Assembly (NCBI RefSeq): GCF_047238345.1
Contig: NZ_JBDFMQ010000001.1
Location: 2,046,001-2,110,000, forward strand
Reading direction: 5' to 3'
DNA length: 64,000 nucleotides
Source of the DNA: Shouchella sp047238345
GTDB taxonomy: Bacteria; Bacillota; Bacilli; Bacillales; Bacillaceae_D
Part shown: piece by piece, positions 17,891-27,486 of the stretch
Layout: the number at the start of each line of letters is the position of its first letter
How positions within the stretch are numbered: position 1 is the first letter of the stretch
Notes under the pieces: model-generated
What the model was told of the DNA's origin: nothing
The model's database searches: none
Seen by the model: only the letters and a program-made list of their open reading frames with translations
Translations under genes and position numbers: made by a program

Positions 17891-19525
17891 CTAGTGAACG
17901 TGCCCCTCATGAACAAATTGGCGTTTTTCAACTGTGCGAACAACGTCTCCATTTGCATCAAGCAACTCGTATTCATGTGCTTCCTCAAGGGTCTGATTCA
18001 TACTCTGTACGTAGAAAAAGACTTGATCTTCTACCGGCACTTCCACCGTCTCATGGGAAAAACGAATCCGCACGTCCTCGATTTCTTCTGTTACATATCC
18101 TAACGTGACATAGGTACTTATGGTTTCTACATCTACCCAGTCATTTTCAATAAACATAAATGTATCCATAAATTGATCGCCACCTGTTAAAAAGCCATTT
18201 TCGATCTCGACTTCAGCATCTAAATATTTCCGATACCCGTCAGGCTCTTCTTTTAACCGTTCAGCGACAAGATGGCGTTCATTTTCCATAAAGATGACGG
18301 CAAAGGAATCCTCTGTTAATGGCCACGTCGTCATAATCTCTAACTCCTCATCTTCACGATTGACGTTTACCGCTTCCTCAATCGTGTCATGAACGGTTAA
18401 ATTTACAGGAATGTCGCCAGGTCCGGTGCTTGTCATTAAGCCGACATAGAAACTTATGACAAAGGCAATCGCTACAACTGCTGTCACCCACGTTCGCTTA
18501 AACCACCAGGCGACAAACAGACCGACAAAGAATAGTAACACTGCAGCACCTAATAGGAGCCCAGACCACACGGAAGGGGAAAATGCAATCAGTTGATTTT
18601 CAATTAAAGGTTCCGTTAAAAAGACATTCATGATTGGACTAAATGGTTCATTTTGTAAGGTGCGCAGTACATTATGAGGAGGCTCACTTTCTGTTAACAT
18701 CGCCGTTACGATAAATACTGCTAATACAAAAATAGATTCAAATCGAAAAGACCGTTGTCTCTCCTCAATTGATAAGGTCGCCCTTTTCGCCCCTTTCCCA
18801 CTTAACGTAAGTAAGTGTCGAAAACCAAAAATGAGTAAAGGAGCAATAAGAATGTGCTTCATAACAAGAAGCTGACCATACGTTAGCATCCAGCTGTTTA
18901 CGTATTCAGGTGCGATTTCTCCCATCATGACAAACCCACTTGTGGATACAAGCAATAAACTGAATACCGCAAGCGCTGAAAACCATTGATGAAACTTCTT
19001 TCCGTTTGTTAAATGCTTTGCATACAGACTGACAATAAATAAAGGGCCTGTCCATAAGGCCATCGAGAGAAGATGAATCGCATTTGAAATAGCGCCTGAT
19101 ACATATCCGTCTGTTAAAGACGCACTGTGACTAGACAGACTTACCGCAAAAATGATACCTAAAAACAAAATGATCTGCAGACTCGCTCGAATAATTCGGT
19201 TAAGTTTTCGTGTGATGATAATGAGAATTAAAATAAGCACCGCAAACAGCAAGACAAGGAAAAAACTTGTTCCTAATATATGCTCCCCCATTGCTGTTGC
19301 AACCCCATCAAGCAAAGAGATCGAAAAGAAATTTGCGTACGTTCTCCCTAACCCAATTAAGTACCCTAATTGAATAAGCGGTATGAGCATTGTCACAATG
19401 AGCATAAATCGATTCGGTATGACTCGATCTAACCCACGTTCTGTTGGTACCATTTGAATAATAATCAAACCAGCTAACAAAGCCAGACATATATACATAA
19501 AACTATTTAAAACAATCTCCAGCAT
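17891..19525 (-). CDS. CopD-like copper resistance membrane protein
   Basis: A 544-residue membrane protein with about nine helices. The CopD-domain signature lies in the middle (AIHLLSMALWTGPLF and KHILIAPLLIFGFRHLL). A hydrophilic ~150-residue extracytoplasmic tail follows, ending in the His-rich HEGHVH. CopD/YcnJ proteins take part in copper uptake or handling, which the His-rich tail supports. The ATG at 19525 follows GAGGAGAAG. It is co-transcribed with the tandem AAA ATPase downstream, an unusual partner. Confidence 0.82.
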   Translation of the reverse strand: MLEIVLNSFMYICLALLAGLIIIQMVPTERGLDRVIPNRFMLIVTMLIPLIQLGYLIGLGRTYANFFSISLLDGVATAMGEHILGTSFFLVLLFAVLILILIIITRKLNRIIRASLQIILFLGIIFAVSLSSHSASLTDGYVSGAISNAIHLLSMALWTGPLFIVSLYAKHLTNGKKFHQWFSALAVFSLLLVSTSGFVMMGEIAPEYVNSWMLTYGQLLVMKHILIAPLLIFGFRHLLTLSGKGAKRATLSIEERQRSFRFESIFVLAVFIVTAMLTESEPPHNVLRTLQNEPFSPIMNVFLTEPLIENQLIAFSPSVWSGLLLGAAVLLFFVGLFVAWWFKRTWVTAVVAIAFVISFYVGLMTSTGPGDIPVNLTVHDTIEEAVNVNREDEELEIMTTWPLTEDSFAVIFMENERHLVAERLKEEPDGYRKYLDAEVEIENGFLTGGDQFMDTFMFIENDWVDVETISTYVTLGYVTEEIEDVRIRFSHETVEVPVEDQVFFYVQSMNQTLEEAHEYELLDANGDVVRTVEKRQFVHEGHVH

Positions 19526-19607
19526 GATCTTCTCCTCTTAAAAACGATAATCACTCTTATCCTAACAGGCGAAGCATGATTTGAATATGGTTTTGCTTAA
19601 ATGACAA

Positions 19608-19633
19608 AAAACCGTCGAGAACTCGACGGTTTA
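19608..19633 (-). terminator. Hairpin terminator after sspN
   Basis: A 9-bp perfect stem (ACCGTCGAG with CTCGACGGT, extended by A:T pairs) around a 2-nt loop, with a T-run on the minus strand. It overlaps the sspN stop codon. Confidence 0.75.
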
Positions 19634-19768
19634 TCCTTTGGGAGGAATATAATCAGGTTGACGATTTGATTTATTCGCCACTTTCTTCCCGTTGTTTCGG
19701 TTCGATTTTCGTGGCTGCGTTCCTAAATGATCCGGTGTATATTGGGCAAATCGATTTTTCTCACTCAT
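19631..19768 (-). CDS. sspN: Small acid-soluble spore protein N-like
   Basis: A 45-residue basic peptide beginning MSEKNRFAQYTPDHLGTQ, matching the SspN pattern QYxPDHLGTxP. Minor SASPs of this class are made in the forespore and found in the spore core. An AGGAGGGGTG site stands before the ATG. The position, between the yneP region and citB, is that of sspN in B. subtilis. Confidence 0.78.
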   Translation of the reverse strand: MSEKNRFAQYTPDHLGTQPRKSNRNNGKKVANKSNRQPDYIPPKG

Positions 19769-19820
19769 GAACACCCCTCCTCTGTCTTACTATCCCACAA
19801 AAAAGGGTTTTTACTTTAGT

Positions 19821-19949
19821 TTATTTTGGAAGCGCATGCTTTTGTTCAAAACGCTCCTCTAAACGGTTCACTTCTGTCTGATCTTGGGTTAAACGCTCTT
19901 TATTTTGCTTAACTAATTCACTAAAAGGCAATCGTCCGACTCGTCTCAT
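19821..19949 (-). CDS. FbpB-family small basic protein
   Basis: A 42-residue peptide with the FbpB-family pattern: MRRVGRLPFSELVKQNKERL followed by an acidic/basic helix ending LEERFEQKH. In B. subtilis FbpB helps the small RNA FsrA act on iron-sparing targets. A GAGGTGA site precedes the ATG. I saw no clear Fur box upstream, so iron control is not supported from sequence. Confidence 0.65.
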   Translation of the reverse strand: MRRVGRLPFSELVKQNKERLTQDQTEVNRLEERFEQKHALPK

Positions 19950-20074
19950 AGTTTTTTCACCTCGTTTTTACTTCTAGTATTTCACCAATTTAAATAGTTT
20001 AAACCTTCTTTCTCTACTAAAAGATGAATATTCAACAAATTTTGCACATAGTTTTTATAAAAGGAGTGAGCTGA

Positions 20075-20188
20075 ATGACAGAAAGCCAATTAGTTAAAGA
20101 ATTTGAAAAGGGATTAAAGCGACCACTTAAAGAAAAGGAGCGCCAACTTTTAAAGTGGATAACCCAACAACAACAACGCACTAGCTAA
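20075..20188 (+). CDS. Small ORF, 37 residues, unknown
   Basis: A short, probably fully helical, basic peptide (MTESQLVKEF...WITQQQQRTS) with a good AAAGGAGTGAG site 6 nt before its ATG and a strong terminator immediately after its stop. It runs divergently from the FbpB-like gene. These signals make translation likely; function is unknown. Confidence 0.6.
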   Translation: MTESQLVKEFEKGLKRPLKEKERQLLKWITQQQQRTS

Positions 20189-20225
20189 AAAAGCCCTCTT
20201 CGGTTTTTGTCCGAAGAGGGCTTTT
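20189..20225. terminator. Strong bidirectional terminator
   Basis: A 15-bp perfect stem (AAAAGCCCTCTTCGG and complement) around a 7-nt loop between the convergent 37-residue ORF and swrC, with A and T ends serving both strands. Confidence 0.85.
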
Positions 20226-20231
20226 AATCAC

Positions 20232-23200
20232 TTACTGCTTATCGTCATCTTTCTTTGTTCTTGAAACAATGGAATCAAGCAATTCAACAATTTCATCTCG
20301 GCTTAATTCTGTTTTACCTTTTGCCTGAGAAGACGAGTTTTCTTCATCGTTTGCTTGCTCATTTGCATGACCAACATCTTCTTTAGATTCATACACTTCA
20401 TCTGAAATCTGTTCGTTTTCTTCACCTTCTGGCAATGCTTTTACAGCTTGATTGTTTTCGTCTACTTCATAGTATTCACCATCAATCGTAACCATTTGCG
20501 GTGTGCCTTTCTTTGAACGTGTTTCCTTGTCAAATAGGCTATAAAGAACAGGAATGAAGATTAACGTTAGCGCCGTACTACTAATAAGTCCGCCGATAAC
20601 CGCAATCGCCATTGGTTGCTGAAGTTCAGCACCTTCACCAAATCCTAAAGCAATTGGGAACATACCCAAAATGGATGTCAAGGACGTCATAATAATTGGA
20701 CGCGTTCTTAACTGAACGGATTCCACTAAAGCATTGTAGGTTGACATCCCTTTTTTCTTTTGCTGATTAACGAAATCAAGCATCACAATTCCATTGTTTG
20801 TCACGATCCCAACTAAGATAATGATCCCAATAAAGGTTGTCACACCAATCGCTGTCTGCGTAAGCGTGAGAGCGAGTGTTACTCCAATCAAAACAAGTGG
20901 TACCGTCATAATCATGATAAATGGCAATTTAAAGGATTCAAATTGAGCTGCCATGATCAAGTAAATGAAGATAATCGCCAAGACAAGCGCTAGAACCATA
21001 CTTCCAATCGCATCTTCAAGAATTTCTTGTTCTCCTCCAAAGGAGAATTGTGCACCATCTGGTAGTTCTATTTCATCCACAGAGTCCTCAATTAAAGTAG
21101 AAACTTCACTTAAATTTGTACCCGCTGTGTAACCAACTGTAAATTCAACTGCTTCTTCTTGATCAGCACGTTGAATCGCAGCAGGTGACTCCCCTTCTGA
21201 GATCTCAGCGACTTCGTTTAAAGCTACCGTTGCGCCTTCTTGTGAAACGATTTGCAGATTCTCAAGTTCCTCAATCGTTTCTGTAAATTCAGGAGCGAGT
21301 CCTACTTGCACCTCATAAAATTGTGCTTCTTCATCATCACTAGACAACTGAACAGTCATAGCGGTTTCGCCTCGCGTAGCCTCGTTCACTTGTGACGCAA
21401 TTTCAGCAGGAGTTAGTCCAAATTCTCTTGCCTCCTCTGCATTTACATCAACAGCAATTTCTGGCACTTGATCTTCAATACTTAATTGTACTTCTCGAAT
21501 AAGCGAAGAATCGAGAAGCTCTTCCTCAAGTTCGTAGACAGTGTCATAAAGCGTACCTCGGTCTGAATGTGTAATCGTAAATGGAACCGTATTGGCTTCT
21601 CCGCCCATCGCAGCTGTTTGGGTGAAAGCTCGAACATCAGCAGCGTCATCTGCACGTTCTAAATCACGCTCAATTGACTCAATAAACTCTGAAGTAGAAA
21701 TTGAGCGATCTTCTAGAGGCGTCATTGCTACTGTAATTTGTGCCGTATGTGAGCCACCCGTTGCACCAGGTTGACCATTGGACCCAATCACACTGACATA
21801 ATCATTTACTTCTTGATAATCTGACAGCACGTCTTCAATTTCCACTACTGCATCGGTTGTTCTGGATAAACTCGTGCCTGTTTCCATCTCAACTTCTACT
21901 GTAAACGAACCTTGATCACTTTCTGGAATAAGCTCAAGTCCAACTGTCGTTAAACCAATTCCGCCGATTAGCAGTAAACCAAATGTACTTGCAATGACGG
22001 TTTTTCGATGGCCAAGTGACCAATGCGTCATTTTTTCCAACCCACGCATCGTCTTTGTTTCACGACGTTTTGATTCATTTATAGCTTGTGATGGTTTTAA
22101 TACACGACTTGCAATCATTGGAACAACAGTTATCGCAACAAGCAAGGAAGAAAGTAAACTGAATGAAACCGTTAATGCAAGTTCTCTAAACAAGTTTCCG
22201 ACGATTCCACTAATAAAGACAATCGGTAGGAATACAGAAATGGTTGTTAACGTTGATGCAAAAATAGCTGCCATGACTTCTTTTGTACCGTCAGAAGCTG
22301 CTTGTTTCGCACTTTTTCCTTTTGATAAGTGTCGGTATATATTCTCAATAACAACAATGGCGTTATCAACGACTAGACCAATACCGAGCGCTAGACCACC
22401 TAGCGTCATAATATTTAAACCTATATCAAGGAAAAACATAAAGGCAAATGTAACAATGACAGAAAATGGTATCGCTAAGCCAATAATTAGCGGCGTTTTA
22501 AGATTTCTTAAAAAGAAGAATAAAACGACCATGGCTAATGCACCACCGATTACTAATGCGGTAGCAACGCTTTGAATGGCTGAATTAATAAAGTCTCCTT
22601 CATCATAAAGAACCACAAGATCCAAGTCTTCATAATCAGCATCATCTTGTAAATCATTCAAGCGCTCGTTAACCGCATTTGATGTTTGGGTCGTATTAGC
22701 ACTTGATTCTTGCATAACCGATAAACTAATAGCTGGTTCTTGATTCGCTCTTGTTAACGTTTCTAATTCTTCCGAGTCAATTGCTACGTCAGCAATGCTA
22801 TCTAGCGTAATGTCATCACCAGTTTGTGGATTAGCACCGACAACGAGCTCTTCAATCTCCTCAAGACTTGTTAATTCATGTATAATCCGCGTTGTTAAAC
22901 TTAAATCATCTTGTTCGACTACGCCACCTGGTACAGTTACATTATTTGCTTGTAACGCACTCACTATGGTTTCTTGATTCACACCAGCGTCAATCATCGC
23001 GTCTTGATCAAGTTTAATTGACACTATTTCAGTAACCGTTCCAGATTCATTCACACTTGCTACGCCTGGAACCTGTAAAATTTCTTGTTCAAGGTCCATG
23101 ACATCGTCTTGAAACGCTTCAATTTCGTCATTTGACGTGACAGCAAGCTGCATCATAGGGAACATGGACGGATCAAACTTCAGAAAGCTTGGCTCGCCAG

Positions 23201-23555
23201 CACCGTCTGGTAAATCAATTTGCTGTAAGGCGTTTATAATATCTAACTCAACGTCTTCAATTGAGCTACTCCAATCAAATTCAAGAAGCACAATAGATGA
23301 ACCTTCTTGGGAATTTGATGTCATGTTTTGCAAGCCAGATAAACTTGCCATTTGATTCTCAACCGGAATCGTAATTTGGTCTTCAACTTCTTGCGGATTT
23401 ACGTTTGGATAACTCGTTGCAATTGCCGCAACAGGCGGGTCAATCTCCGGCAAGAGTTGTAGTGGCAATCGTGTTAACGAAACAATCCCCATAATGATAA
23501 AGAAAATCATTCCGACAATCGTAAACACGGGCCGGCGAATCGAAAAATTTGTCAC
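20232..23555 (-). CDS. swrC: RND-family efflux pump, SwrC type
   Basis: A 1107-residue proton-driven RND transporter with two repeats of one helix, a large extracytoplasmic loop and five helices. It opens MTNFSIRRPVF, has GGLALGIGLVVDNAIVVIEN in helix 4 with the proton-relay acids, and its partner segment GIVTNNGIVMLDF in the second half. B. subtilis SwrC exports surfactin and is needed for swarming. The C-terminal ~100 residues are strongly acidic (repeated Glu/Asp/Asn), longer than in B. subtilis, and probably cytoplasmic. The start is GTG at 23555 after GGAGGAACC. Monocistronic. Confidence 0.92.
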   Translation of the reverse strand: MTNFSIRRPVFTIVGMIFFIIMGIVSLTRLPLQLLPEIDPPVAAIATSYPNVNPQEVEDQITIPVENQMASLSGLQNMTSNSQEGSSIVLLEFDWSSSIEDVELDIINALQQIDLPDGAGEPSFLKFDPSMFPMMQLAVTSNDEIEAFQDDVMDLEQEILQVPGVASVNESGTVTEIVSIKLDQDAMIDAGVNQETIVSALQANNVTVPGGVVEQDDLSLTTRIIHELTSLEEIEELVVGANPQTGDDITLDSIADVAIDSEELETLTRANQEPAISLSVMQESSANTTQTSNAVNERLNDLQDDADYEDLDLVVLYDEGDFINSAIQSVATALVIGGALAMVVLFFFLRNLKTPLIIGLAIPFSVIVTFAFMFFLDIGLNIMTLGGLALGIGLVVDNAIVVIENIYRHLSKGKSAKQAASDGTKEVMAAIFASTLTTISVFLPIVFISGIVGNLFRELALTVSFSLLSSLLVAITVVPMIASRVLKPSQAINESKRRETKTMRGLEKMTHWSLGHRKTVIASTFGLLLIGGIGLTTVGLELIPESDQGSFTVEVEMETGTSLSRTTDAVVEIEDVLSDYQEVNDYVSVIGSNGQPGATGGSHTAQITVAMTPLEDRSISTSEFIESIERDLERADDAADVRAFTQTAAMGGEANTVPFTITHSDRGTLYDTVYELEEELLDSSLIREVQLSIEDQVPEIAVDVNAEEAREFGLTPAEIASQVNEATRGETAMTVQLSSDDEEAQFYEVQVGLAPEFTETIEELENLQIVSQEGATVALNEVAEISEGESPAAIQRADQEEAVEFTVGYTAGTNLSEVSTLIEDSVDEIELPDGAQFSFGGEQEILEDAIGSMVLALVLAIIFIYLIMAAQFESFKLPFIMIMTVPLVLIGVTLALTLTQTAIGVTTFIGIIILVGIVTNNGIVMLDFVNQQKKKGMSTYNALVESVQLRTRPIIMTSLTSILGMFPIALGFGEGAELQQPMAIAVIGGLISSTALTLIFIPVLYSLFDKETRSKKGTPQMVTIDGEYYEVDENNQAVKALPEGEENEQISDEVYESKEDVGHANEQANDEENSSSQAKGKTELSRDEIVELLDSIVSRTKKDDDKQ

Positions 23556-23670
23556 GTTGGTTCCTCCATCATCCCAAGTCTATTTATTTTGCTATACACA
23601 CCTTACACAAAACGAAGGTTAAAAAGCAAGCAAAAACAATTTAGACCTCTAAACTATTTTCCTAAAAGAA

Positions 23671-23700
23671 AAACTTGCCTGATTCACATCAAGCAAGTTT
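23671..23700 (-). terminator. citB terminator
   Basis: An imperfect inverted repeat (AAACTTGC...GCAAGTTT with inner TGA/TCA pairing) just downstream of the aconitase stop, followed by a T-run on the minus strand. Confidence 0.7.
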
Positions 23701-23711
23701 CATTATGCGGT

Positions 23712-26429
23712 TTACGCTGGCTGTAGTTTATCTCTAAGCACCATTTGTAAGATACCGCCGTGACGATAGTAATCAACATCAACATCACTATCAAAACGTA
23801 CTAATACGTCAAACTCTGTTTTTGTTCCATCTTCAGCTACAGCTGTCACTTTTACATGATCACGAGGTTTTACAGAATCATCGATTGCAACAGAAATGCT
23901 TTCTTTTCCAGTTAATCCAAGAGATTCTGCACTTTCTCCAGCTTTAAATTGAAGTGGCAACACACCCATTAAGACAAGGTTAGAACGGTGAATACGCTCA
24001 TAGCTTTCTGCGATAACCGTTTTAATGCCGAGTAGGTTTGTTCCTTTTGCAGCCCAGTCACGAGATGAACCCATTCCGTAATCTTGACCAGCAAGAACAA
24101 CAAGTCCCGTTTGGTCTTCCTTGTACTTCATTGCTGCATCATAGATGGACATCACTTCACCAGTTGGCCAGTAAGTCGTAAAGCCGCCTTCTGTTCCTGG
24201 AGCGATCTGGTTACGGATACGAATATTCGCAAACGTCCCTCTCATCATCACGTCATGGTTTCCTCGACGAGAACCGTAGGAGTTAAAGTCTCTAGGCGCA
24301 ACACCTTTTTCAATTAAGAATTTGCCTGCTGGGGTATTCTTGCCGATGGCCCCTGCTGGTGAAATGTGGTCAGTCGTAACAGAGTCACCAAACTTCCCAA
24401 CAACACGAAGATCTGAAAGTGGTTTAACCGCTTCTGGATCTTTCGCAAGTCCTTCAAAGAACGGTGGGTTTGCAATATAAGTGGATTCATCATCCCATTT
24501 ATAAAGCGCATCATCTGTTGTATCAATTTGATTCCATCGCTCGTTACTAGTAAAGACATCTTGATACTCACGACGGAATAGTTCTGGTGTGACAGTTTTG
24601 TCCACAATCGCACGAACTTCTTCCGTAGAAGGCCAGATATCTTTAAAGAATACAGGCTTACCATCTTTATCTGTTGTAATCGGATCATTCAACAAGTCAA
24701 CATTGACTGTTCCTGCAAGTGCATATGCGACAACAAGTGGTGGAGATGCAAGATAGTTTGCTTTGACAAGCGGGTGAATACGACCTTCAAAGTTACGGTT
24801 ACCAGATAAAACAGATGTTACAGTTAAATCATTTTCTGCAATTGCATCTTCAATTTCCTCTTCTAATGGACCAGAGTTTCCGATACAAGTCGTACACCCA
24901 TAACCTACAAGATGGAAGCCCATGTCCTCAAGGTAAGGCATTAACCCTGAGTCGTTCAAGTAACCTGTAACAACTTTTGAACCTGGTGCAAGAGATGTTT
25001 TTACATACTCAGGCACTTTAAGCCCTAGTTCACTTGCTTTCTTTGCAACTAGACCAGCCGCCACAAGCACGTATGGGTTAGACGTGTTCGTACAGCTCGT
25101 AATCGCTGCAATCGCCACTGCACCTGTTTTCATGCTTGTTTTACGTCCATCTTTATACGTAACGTTAACAGTCTTGTTGAACTCAGACTGATCAAGTCCA
25201 AGACCTTGGTTGCCTGCTGGTGCTACAACAGCTTCTTGGAAAGATTTTTGCATTTTCGGAAGTTCAATTAAATCTTGCGGGCGTTTTGGACCAGAAAGAT
25301 TTGCATGAATTTGCGATAAGTCAACTTCAACCACATCTGTATACGATGGATCTGGCGTTTCGCCTGGAACATACCATAATCCATTTGCTTGACAGTAAGC
25401 ACGAACTAAATCGATTTGCTCTTCAGAACGACCTGTTAAGCGCATGTAGTTCATTGCTTCCTCGTCTACTGGGAAGAACCCGCACGTTGCACCGTATTCA
25501 GGCGCCATGTTTGAAATCGTTGCTCGATCTGCAAGCGGCATATCTGCTAAACCTGGACCGAAATACTCAACAAATTTCCCAACAACGTTCTTTTGGCGAA
25601 GTACTTGTGTTACTTTAAGCGCCACATCAGTTGCCGTTGTTCCACTTGGTAGAGAGCCTGTAAATTTCAATCCGATGACTTCTGGCACTGGGAAGTAAGA
25701 AGGCTGACCAAGCATTCCAGCTTCTGCTTCAATACCACCAACACCCCAACCTAGTACACCAAGGCCGTTAATCATCGTTGTATGAGAATCCGTACCTACG
25801 AGTGAATCAGGGAACGTTAACAGTTCGCCATCTTTCTCTACAGCGTGGACTACATTTGCTATGTACTCCAAGTTTACTTGGTGAACAATTCCTGTTGCTG
25901 GTGGCACAGCGTTATAATTATCAAACGCTTTCTTAGCCCAGCTTAAAAATTCATAACGTTCACCGTTTCGCTCAAACTCACGGTTCATGTTATAAAGCAA
26001 GGAATCATCTGTACCGAATTTATCAACTTGTACAGAGTGATCGATCACTAAATCTACAGGAATCTCTGGATTAATTTGATCCGGATCTCCACCTAAATCA
26101 GCCATCGCTTTTCTTAATGCTGCCAAGTCAACAACTGCTGGCACCCCTGTGAAATCTTGAAGAATAACACGAGATGGTTTGAATGGAACATCAATTTCTT
26201 TTTGTTCAGCAGTTCCCCACTTCGCTAAATTTTCAACGTGCTCTTTTTTAATAACATAATCATCATATTGACGTAAAACTGACTCTAGCAATACCTTTAC
26301 AGAGTATGGTAGTTTACTAACTTTCCCATAACCTGCTTTCTCTAACGCATCAAGTGCATAATAATGATACGTTTTTCCATTTGACTCAAAAGAAGACCGC
26401 GCTTTAAACACATCTAAGTTTTTTGACAT
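23712..26429 (-). CDS. citB: Aconitate hydratase A
   Basis: Citrate/isocitrate isomerase of the TCA cycle, 905 residues, IRP1/AcnA class, which in B. subtilis also binds RNA when iron is scarce. The 4Fe-4S ligand cysteines are visible in ITSCTNTSNP and in YGCTTCIGNSGP. The swivel-domain motif MGSSRDWAAKG carries an active-site Ser and Arg. The start follows AAGGAGGGTC. A cre-like site and a good sigma-A promoter lie upstream (26453-26508). Confidence 0.97.
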   Translation of the reverse strand: MSKNLDVFKARSSFESNGKTYHYYALDALEKAGYGKVSKLPYSVKVLLESVLRQYDDYVIKKEHVENLAKWGTAEQKEIDVPFKPSRVILQDFTGVPAVVDLAALRKAMADLGGDPDQINPEIPVDLVIDHSVQVDKFGTDDSLLYNMNREFERNGERYEFLSWAKKAFDNYNAVPPATGIVHQVNLEYIANVVHAVEKDGELLTFPDSLVGTDSHTTMINGLGVLGWGVGGIEAEAGMLGQPSYFPVPEVIGLKFTGSLPSGTTATDVALKVTQVLRQKNVVGKFVEYFGPGLADMPLADRATISNMAPEYGATCGFFPVDEEAMNYMRLTGRSEEQIDLVRAYCQANGLWYVPGETPDPSYTDVVEVDLSQIHANLSGPKRPQDLIELPKMQKSFQEAVVAPAGNQGLGLDQSEFNKTVNVTYKDGRKTSMKTGAVAIAAITSCTNTSNPYVLVAAGLVAKKASELGLKVPEYVKTSLAPGSKVVTGYLNDSGLMPYLEDMGFHLVGYGCTTCIGNSGPLEEEIEDAIAENDLTVTSVLSGNRNFEGRIHPLVKANYLASPPLVVAYALAGTVNVDLLNDPITTDKDGKPVFFKDIWPSTEEVRAIVDKTVTPELFRREYQDVFTSNERWNQIDTTDDALYKWDDESTYIANPPFFEGLAKDPEAVKPLSDLRVVGKFGDSVTTDHISPAGAIGKNTPAGKFLIEKGVAPRDFNSYGSRRGNHDVMMRGTFANIRIRNQIAPGTEGGFTTYWPTGEVMSIYDAAMKYKEDQTGLVVLAGQDYGMGSSRDWAAKGTNLLGIKTVIAESYERIHRSNLVLMGVLPLQFKAGESAESLGLTGKESISVAIDDSVKPRDHVKVTAVAEDGTKTEFDVLVRFDSDVDVDYYRHGGILQMVLRDKLQPA

Positions 26430-26452
26430 CTAAGACCCTCCTTATCAACTTC

Positions 26453-26508
26453 ATCATATCGCATTGTTCCCAACTTGTCTAAGGAACGCACTTGAGTAAG
26501 CGCTTTTA
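26453..26508 (-). promoter_or_regulatory. citB promoter with cre (CcpA) site
   Basis: Minus-strand -35 TAGACA (26476-26481) and -10 TATGAT (26453-26458) are 17 nt apart. Upstream, 26495-26508 read on the minus strand TAAAAGCGCTTACT, which matches 13 of 14 positions of the cre consensus TGWAARCGYTWNCW. Carbon catabolite control of citB by CcpA is known in B. subtilis. Confidence 0.65.
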
Positions 26509-26645
26509 ATGTAAGCGATATAATTGCCCTTCATTAGAATAGCAAAAGTTGACGAAAGTTTAAATCTTTTTTCGACATATTTTTAAAAAAGGATAAGAAA
26601 AAGTGGATTCCATATACTGAAGAATGAAAGCGAGGTGGACGAAAA

Positions 26646-26774
26646 ATGAAGGGAAATTCTAAGGCGAGACGCAATCAACCCCAGCATCCTGAAAGCAATC
26701 AACCACAGAAACAAAGTGGTTCTCATAAAACAAAAAAAGCCAACCATGTTAGCCAAACGAACGGAGAAGGCTAA
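26646..26774 (+). CDS. SspP-like small spore protein
   Basis: A 42-residue peptide rich in Lys, Asn, Gln and His (KGNSKARRNQPQHPESNQP, then SGSHKTKKANH). The SGS-K-K-NH part resembles SspP, and its place, divergent from citB, is where B. subtilis has sspO-sspP. A GAGGTGG site precedes the ATG. The assignment rests on composition and position rather than strong identity. Confidence 0.6.
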   Translation: MKGNSKARRNQPQHPESNQPQKQSGSHKTKKANHVSQTNGEG

Positions 26775-26841
26775 ATAGCCCAAACCTTTTTGGAGCCATC
26801 GCATAGACTGTAATCATACCGGAACAAAAGGAGGTTACACA

Positions 26842-26931
26842 ATGAGCGGTGGATTCGGAACAGGCGGAGGTTTCGCTTTAATTGTTGTTCTATTTATTCT
26901 TTTAGTAATTGTTGGAGCAAGCTGGTTCTAA
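26842..26931 (+). CDS. YjcZ/SscA-type small sporulation membrane peptide
   Basis: A 29-residue peptide with a glycine-rich head (MSGGFGTGGGF) and one membrane helix ending IVGASWF, the layout of the YjcZ family to which the spore-assembly peptide SscA belongs. A perfect AAAGGAGG site precedes it, and a terminator follows its stop. Confidence 0.8.
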   Translation: MSGGFGTGGGFALIVVLFILLVIVGASWF

Positions 26932-26934
26932 AAG

Positions 26935-26959
26935 AAGGACTGCATCGCAGTCCTTTTTT
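26935..26959 (+). terminator. Hairpin terminator
   Basis: A 9-bp perfect stem (AAGGACTGC with complement) around a 3-nt loop followed by six T residues, directly after the YjcZ-type gene. Confidence 0.85.
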
Positions 26960-26998
26960 CTTTTTTTATGAGACGTTTTTGTGAGTGCTGTCATTCAG

Positions 26999-27424
26999 CT
27001 ACATAAGGTAGCGACTATATTTCAACAGAAACATGGCGCCAATGCTAATAGCAAGAATGAGGCTAGCTTTTCTCAACGGTTCTTCCGCGTTTTCATCACC
27101 CTTTTTCATCAGGCGAAGTGACTTACTTGTAATTCCTAAGCTTACGCCAATAACAAGTGTTAAAGCAACAACACCCCAAGTCCACCAAGACCCCCAATTA
27201 AAGACAAGCGGAATCCCTGTAGCAATCAACATTAGTAAACCGATATGTGCGAATACAAACAGGACTCGATAGAAGTTTATTAATCCTTCTTTGAATCGTC
27301 CGCCTTCTTCAAGCCTTGCAGCATAATATAAAAACGGGAACGGCATACATAGAAATAAAACAATGGAACTAAACATATGAGTCGCAAAAAGAATAATTTG
27401 AGACACCTTTTTCTCCCCCTCCAT
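26999..27424 (-). CDS. Four-helix membrane protein, unknown
   Basis: A ~141-residue integral membrane protein with four predicted helices (near 10-32, 48-72, 76-98 and 118-135) and short charged loops. I do not recognise the family. The start is uncertain: ATG at 27424 behind AGAAGGG is used. An upstream ATG at 27439 lacks a ribosome site, and a GTG six codons further in follows GGAGGGGG. It is divergent from yneK. Confidence 0.6.
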   Translation of the reverse strand: MEGEKKVSQIILFATHMFSSIVLFLCMPFPFLYYAARLEEGGRFKEGLINFYRVLFVFAHIGLLMLIATGIPLVFNWGSWWTWGVVALTLVIGVSLGITSKSLRLMKKGDENAEEPLRKASLILAISIGAMFLLKYSRYLM

Positions 27425-27486
27425 AGAAACCCTTCTCATTTTATGCTAAAGTAACAGCTAAGAACAAGTGAAAAGGAGGGCTGAAT

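Noticed and set aside
21592..22575. Long plus-strand ORFs opposite swrC (up to 193 residues)
   Set aside because: They are antisense shadows of a clear RND transporter gene with no family features.
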